64,000 nucleotides of DNA, from assembly GCF_024297185.1 (NCBI RefSeq), contig NZ_JANCTD010000004.1, forward strand, positions 124,001-188,000. The letters run 5' to 3'. The notes under the pieces are model-generated. The model saw only the letters and a program-made list of their open reading frames with translations. It searched no databases and was not told where the DNA came from. The stretch comes from Lewinella sp. JB7 (lineage in GTDB: Bacteria; Bacteroidota; Bacteroidia; Chitinophagales; Saprospiraceae). The position numbers and the translations under genes are program-made. Every line of letters begins with the position of its first letter. Within the stretch, counting starts at the first letter, position 1. Below are positions 60,177-64,000 of the stretch, one piece after another.

Positions 60177-60680
60177 TTATTTTGTCGCGATCCGTTCCAG
60201 CCGTGAAAACCGGTAGGCCAGTTCGTTCCGCTTATCGGGCCGGTGGGCCTCGCTCCATACCTCCCGCCACTCGTCGGCGGGGAGCTCGGGAAAGAAGGCG
60301 TCGCCGTCGGGAATATTCGCCGCCACGATAGTCCGGTAGACGGTGGTCGTCAGGGGGAGTGCGGCGGAGTAGATGTCGCCGCCGCCCACGATGAAGGTCT
60401 CCTCGGCCTCGGTCACCGCCGGGTGCGCCAGCGCCTCGCGTACGCTATGTACCACCACTACGCCGGAGGCGGTGAAGTAGGGGTCGCGGGTCAGTACGAT
60501 GTTAGTGCGGCCGGGCAGGGGGACGCCGATGCTGCGAAAGGTCTTGCGCCCCATCACGACCGGGTGGCCGAGGGTCATTCGCTTGAAGTAGCGCAGGTCG
60601 GCGGGCAGGTACCACGGGATTTCCCCGTTCTTGCCGATGGTATTTTGGCGGTCGGTAGCGACGATGGCGGAAAGCTTCAT
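60177..60680 (-). CDS. folA: Dihydrofolate reductase
   Basis: A 167-residue enzyme that reduces dihydrofolate with NADPH. Motifs are complete: LSAIVATDRQNTIGKNGEIPWYLPADLRYFKRMTLGHPVVMGRKTFRSIG with the active-site acid-bearing helix (the position of Asp27 in E. coli DHFR), LPGRTNIVLTRD, and FIVGGGDIYSAALP for the cofactor. Length and sequence are ordinary for chromosomal DHFR; thyA is not adjacent. It is divergent from priA. Confidence 0.96.
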   Translation of the reverse strand: MKLSAIVATDRQNTIGKNGEIPWYLPADLRYFKRMTLGHPVVMGRKTFRSIGVPLPGRTNIVLTRDPYFTASGVVVVHSVREALAHPAVTEAEETFIVGGGDIYSAALPLTTTVYRTIVAANIPDGDAFFPELPADEWREVWSEAHRPDKRNELAYRFSRLERIATK

Positions 60681-60713
60681 GGGGACGGGTATTTCGGGAA
60701 CGGCATCGCTCCT

Positions 60714-60745
60714 GCGTTCCCGCCCAAATGTAAGCGCGGGAACGC
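60714..60745. promoter_or_regulatory. Inverted repeat between folA and priA
   Basis: GCGTTCCCGC and GCGGGAACGC form a perfect 10-base inverted repeat with a 12-base spacer in the 110-base divergent region, directly upstream of the priA promoter. A third half-site-like CGGGAAC lies near 60695. Confidence 0.5.
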
Positions 60746-60773
60746 AAAATGCCGGAAAGGGAAAGAACCAACG

Positions 60774-60781
60774 TATATTTG
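60774..60781 (+). promoter_or_regulatory. -7 element of the priA promoter
   Basis: TATATTTG is an exact TAnnTTTG. It lies 9 bases before ATG 60791, so the transcript should have a very short leader. It also lies downstream of the in-frame ATG at 60749, which argues against that earlier start. Confidence 0.65.
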
Positions 60782-60790
60782 CAACAAATT

Positions 60791-63277
60791 ATGTTAAATC
60801 CGTTGACGCGAACGAATACCGAAAATGTGACGGCCCGGGGCACGGTGTACGCCGACGTCATTCTCCCCCTTTCCCTCGCCCGCACCTACACCTACGCGGT
60901 ACCCGAGGAATTCGTGGGCCAGCTGCGGGAAGGTCAGCGGGTAGAAGTACAGTTCAGTAAGAACAAGCATTACGCGGGCATCATCCGCCGGCTGCACGGC
61001 GAGCGCCCCGCCTTTAAGACAAAGCCCATTCTCAGCGTCATCGACCTCGAGCCCCTGCTCACCCCGCGGCAGTTGCAGCTCTGGGACTGGATGGCCGAGT
61101 ATTACTGCTGCACCCTCGGCGAGGTGATGGCCGCCGGCCTACCCAGTCACCTCAAAATGGCCAGCGAGACGATCATCACTCTGGGACCCATGTTCAGCGA
61201 CGACATTACGGAACTGAACGAAGACGAATACCTGATTGTAGAAGCCCTCACCCTGCAGTCGGAACTTTCGCTGAAGGACATCCGCGACATTCTGCAGCGC
61301 AAAACCGTGTATCCCGTCATTCGCGGACTGTTGGACCGCCACGTCATCTTTCCCAAGGAGGAGATGACCGACCGCTACAAACCCCTGGAGGTCAAATGCG
61401 TGCGCTTCGGACCCCAGTGCCGCACGGAAGCCGAACGCATTGCCGCCTTCGACAAGGTGGCCCGCTCGGAAAAACAGACCGCCGTACTCCTGGAGTACAT
61501 GCAGTACAGTCGCACCCAGCCCTACGTGCGGCGGTCCGATCTGAGTAAGCGCACGGGCGCTTCGGACGCCGTCATCAAGGCCATGGTCAAGAAGGAGATA
61601 TTCGAGTTCTACGACCGGGAAATCAGCCGGATCGGGGGCGAGGAGGCCACGGCCGAGGCCGGCGAACTGAGTCCGCAACAGCGGGAAGCTTTGGCGGCGG
61701 TGCGCGGGTGCCATGCCAGCGGCAAACCAGCCCTCATCCACGGCGTCACGAGCAGCGGCAAGACCCGCGTGTACCTGGAACTGATGCAGGAGGTCATTGC
61801 TGCCGACCGTCAGGTACTGTATCTCCTGCCGGAGATTGCCCTGACGGGGCAGATCATTAAACGGCTGCAGCGCGTACTGGGCGACCGGATCATGGTCTAC
61901 CACAGCCGCCTGAACAATATGGAACGGGTCGAGATCTGGAAAACGGTGCTCGCCGGAAAGACCTCCGTTGTCGGGCCGCGCTCGGCGCTCTTTCTGCCCT
62001 TTACCAACCTGGGCCTCGTGGTGGTCGACGAAGAACACGACCCCTCCTTTAAGCAGCACGACCCGAGTCCGCGCTACAACGGGCGCGACGTGGCCATGTA
62101 CCTGGCCCACCAACACGGAGCCCGCGCCGTTCTCGGTAGTGCCACGCCGAGCCTCGAAAGTTGGGAGAACGCGGCCAGCGGTAAGTACGGGCTGGTCCGG
62201 ATGACCGAACGCTACGGCGGCACCGCCCTGCCCGAGATCGTAGTAGCCGACAGCCGGGAGACGGACGAGAAGGGAACGCACCACCCCTTTTTCACCCCTA
62301 CCCTGCTAGACGAAATGCGCCGGACGATCGAGCGCGGCGAGCAGGTCATCCTGTTCCAGAACCGTCGGGGATTCGCGCCGGTGTACTTCTGTCCGACCTG
62401 TGAGTACACGGTCCAGTGCGTGAACTGTGACGTGAGTCTCACCTTCCACAAATATCAGCACCGGCTGCGCTGTCACTGCTGCGGCTACGTCACCGCCCCG
62501 CCGGAAATGTGTCCGGCCTGCGGAGAACTACAACTCAAGCTCAGCGGCACCGGTACGGAAAAGATCGAGGACGAACTGAAGATATTCCTGCCTGAGGCCC
62601 GCATCGCACGTATGGACCTGGATACGACCCGCGGCAAGCACGCCCTCGGGAAACTCATCGAGCAGTTCGAGATCGGCGAACTCGACATCCTGGTCGGCAC
62701 CCAGATGGTAACCAAGGGACTCGACTTCGACCGCGTCGGTCTAGTGGGAGTGATCAGTGCCGACCAGTTGCTGCGGTTTCCGGATTTCCGGGCCGACGAG
62801 CGGGCCTTTCAGCTCATGCTCCAGGTGGCCGGTCGGGCCGGGCGCCGCGACCGTCGGGGTAAGGTGATCATCCAGGCGCACGAGGGCAGCCATCCGGTCC
62901 TGACCGACGTGCTCGCGGGAGACTACGATAACTTCATCGGTCGCGAAGCCAGTAACCGGGCGGGACTTCACTTCCCTCCCTACCGCAAGATGATCCGGCT
63001 ACAGCTCCGGCATACTCGTCGCCATACCGTGGAGGAAGGGGCCAAACTGATGGGCACCTGGCTATCCCACGCCCTGGGCGACCAACTCGAGGGGCCCTTC
63101 GAGCCCGCGGTAGCGCGCCTACGCACCTATTACTTGCAGGATATGGTCGTGCGTTTCCCTCCGAGCGCGGAGGAGATGCGGCGGGTCAAGCAAATTATTC
63201 AGCGGGCCACCGATAAGCTGGCCCAGACCCCCGGCCTCACCGGCGTCCGGGTGGTCATCGACGTGGATCCTTACTGA
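60791..63277 (+). CDS. priA: Primosomal protein N' (replication restart helicase PriA)
   Basis: 828 residues from ATG 60791. The N-terminal DNA-binding domain (YADVILPLSLARTYTYAVPEEFVGQLREGQRVEVQF) is followed by the helicase core: Walker A HGVTSSGKTRVYLEL near residue 318, DEEH box VVVDEEHDPSFKQHD near 413, and VLGSATPSLESW. A zinc-binding cysteine cluster (CPTCEYTVQCVNC, CHCCG, CPAC, about residues 534-577) interrupts the core, then TQMVTKGLDFDRVGLVGVI and VAGRAGRRDRRGKVIIQ. It reloads the replisome at stalled forks. Confidence 0.96.
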   Translation: MLNPLTRTNTENVTARGTVYADVILPLSLARTYTYAVPEEFVGQLREGQRVEVQFSKNKHYAGIIRRLHGERPAFKTKPILSVIDLEPLLTPRQLQLWDWMAEYYCCTLGEVMAAGLPSHLKMASETIITLGPMFSDDITELNEDEYLIVEALTLQSELSLKDIRDILQRKTVYPVIRGLLDRHVIFPKEEMTDRYKPLEVKCVRFGPQCRTEAERIAAFDKVARSEKQTAVLLEYMQYSRTQPYVRRSDLSKRTGASDAVIKAMVKKEIFEFYDREISRIGGEEATAEAGELSPQQREALAAVRGCHASGKPALIHGVTSSGKTRVYLELMQEVIAADRQVLYLLPEIALTGQIIKRLQRVLGDRIMVYHSRLNNMERVEIWKTVLAGKTSVVGPRSALFLPFTNLGLVVVDEEHDPSFKQHDPSPRYNGRDVAMYLAHQHGARAVLGSATPSLESWENAASGKYGLVRMTERYGGTALPEIVVADSRETDEKGTHHPFFTPTLLDEMRRTIERGEQVILFQNRRGFAPVYFCPTCEYTVQCVNCDVSLTFHKYQHRLRCHCCGYVTAPPEMCPACGELQLKLSGTGTEKIEDELKIFLPEARIARMDLDTTRGKHALGKLIEQFEIGELDILVGTQMVTKGLDFDRVGLVGVISADQLLRFPDFRADERAFQLMLQVAGRAGRRDRRGKVIIQAHEGSHPVLTDVLAGDYDNFIGREASNRAGLHFPPYRKMIRLQLRHTRRHTVEEGAKLMGTWLSHALGDQLEGPFEPAVARLRTYYLQDMVVRFPPSAEEMRRVKQIIQRATDKLAQTPGLTGVRVVIDVDPY

Positions 63278-63285
63278 ACGGACCC

Positions 63286-64000
63286 TTAGTTCGAACTGCG
63301 GACCCGCCCGGCACTGCTCGTATCGGTGATTACGTCGCCGGGGTTCCCGGAGTAGTGCACGGAGCCGGCCGAGCTGGCGTCCGCCCGCAGCGTCTTGGTC
63401 GTGTGAATTTTGATGCTGGCGGCGCTGCTGACGTCGGCCACGCCGTCTTCGGCGCGCAGATCGGCGGCGTCGATGTTGCTGGCGCTGCTGGCATCGGCGG
63501 TGACCCGGCTGGCCGCACCCCGGACTTCGATCTTACCCGAACTGCTGGCGTCGAGGTTTACGCGATCGCCGGAGAACTCGACCGTGATGTTGGCCGAACT
63601 GCTCACGTCAAGGTCGAGGTCCTTGCCGCGGAAGGGGGTCGTACCCCGCACCCGGGAGCTGCTGGACGCGTCGATGCCTTCGAGGAGGGGGAGGGATACG
63701 AACACCAGAATGTCTTCGGTCGATTTGAAGTTGGCGTCATCGCTGTACTTGATGTGGAGCGTCTTGCCCCGCACCTCGGTCTCGATGAACTCCTGAAGGT
63801 TGCTTTCCGCCTCCACGCGGACGCCGAAGTCGTCGTTCTGGGCGACTTCCACCTTAAAGGAACAGCAGGTCTTAATGGCGGTGAAGCCGTCCAGATCGCG
63901 TTCCTGGGTGATGACGTCGCCGTTGCCCGTAACGCGGTCGCCGGAGAAGCGGCCCAGCCAGCTGCCGTTGTTTACTTCGACCTGAGCGGACAGGGATGGC
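63286..64000 (-). CDS. Head GIN domain (DUF2807) protein, N-terminus beyond the window
   Basis: The frame is open from 63286 through an in-frame GTG at 63852 to the window edge, giving about 238 residues of the protein. The edge reads PSLSAQVEVNNGSWLGRFSGDRVTGNGDVITQERDLDGFTAI, which fits the end of a signal peptide and the start of a head-GIN domain. The rest is a right-handed beta-solenoid with repeated D/V-SSA-S steps (VSSSANITVEF, DASSSGKIEVRG, DASSASNIDAAD, VSSAASIKIHT, DASSAGSVHYSG, DTSSAGRV), an Asp-Ala-Ser-Ser ladder. These exported proteins are common in Bacteroidota and have no known activity. It converges on priA with an 8-base gap. Confidence 0.85.
   Translation of the reverse strand, partial: PSLSAQVEVNNGSWLGRFSGDRVTGNGDVITQERDLDGFTAIKTCCSFKVEVAQNDDFGVRVEAESNLQEFIETEVRGKTLHIKYSDDANFKSTEDILVFVSLPLLEGIDASSSSRVRGTTPFRGKDLDLDVSSSANITVEFSGDRVNLDASSSGKIEVRGAASRVTADASSASNIDAADLRAEDGVADVSSAASIKIHTTKTLRADASSAGSVHYSGNPGDVITDTSSAGRVRSSN

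Overview
The window looks like a chromosomal segment of a GC-rich member of the Bacteroidota. The evidence is two SusC/SusD (TonB-linked porin plus surface lipoprotein) operons, a type IX secretion Plug-domain protein, a head-GIN-domain protein, a DUF2851 protein, and several promoters of the Bacteroidota type (-33 TTG-like, -7 TAnnTTTG-like). A Saprospiria/Lewinella-like marine organism fits the composition and gene set, but that placement is inference. I saw no rRNA, tRNA, phage, transposase or cas genes. One structural RNA, the SRP 4.5S RNA, can be recognised on the minus strand near 23.9 kb.

Layout. 0-6.2 kb: the tail of an FKBP-type prolyl isomerase, a methyltransferase, a PQQ-type sugar dehydrogenase lipoprotein, a formylglycine-generating-enzyme-like protein, a Tat-exported Gfo/Idh/MocA oxidoreductase and ApbE. 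These are separated by two unusual repeat arrays. 6.2-11 kb: fatty-acid genes (acyl-CoA dehydrogenase, acyl-CoA ligase) and 3-methyladenine glycosylase. The dehydrogenase has an operator-like pair of palindromes around its promoter. 11-17 kb: a T9SS Plug protein, a TolC plus membrane-fusion-protein pair without its inner-membrane pump, and a PhoD phosphatase. 17-24 kb: a HAD phosphatase, an SDR, 2-oxoglutarate dehydrogenase E1, a palindromic repeat array, an amidase, RdgB and the SRP RNA. 24-27 kb: a GMC oxidoreductase with its small subunit and a secreted unknown.

27-39 kb holds two paralogous sus operons on the minus strand. They share a 21-nt promoter core, a 21-nt upstream block (20 of 21 identical) and a conserved start-codon region, although their leaders have otherwise diverged. 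No glycan hydrolase lies beside them. 39-47 kb: PdxJ, a NYN-domain protein, an ECF sigma factor, an XRE regulator with an EamA exporter, a TMTC-like membrane protein with TPRs, SurE, a small membrane protein and a DUF697-SHOCT protein. 47-50 kb: an ECF sigma factor, a putative anti-sigma factor, a DUF4097-like protein and a small beta-barrel. 50-54 kb: treZ-treY for trehalose from maltooligosaccharides. 54-64 kb: a disulfide oxidoreductase, MutS, a DUF2851 protein, dihydrofolate reductase, PriA and a head-GIN-domain protein cut by the window end.

Most genes are core metabolism or repair. The parts that stand out are non-coding: three different intergenic repeat arrays between co-oriented plus-strand genes, the shared regulatory architecture of the two sus operons, and palindromic operator candidates. 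Five convergent gene pairs also overlap at their 3' ends.
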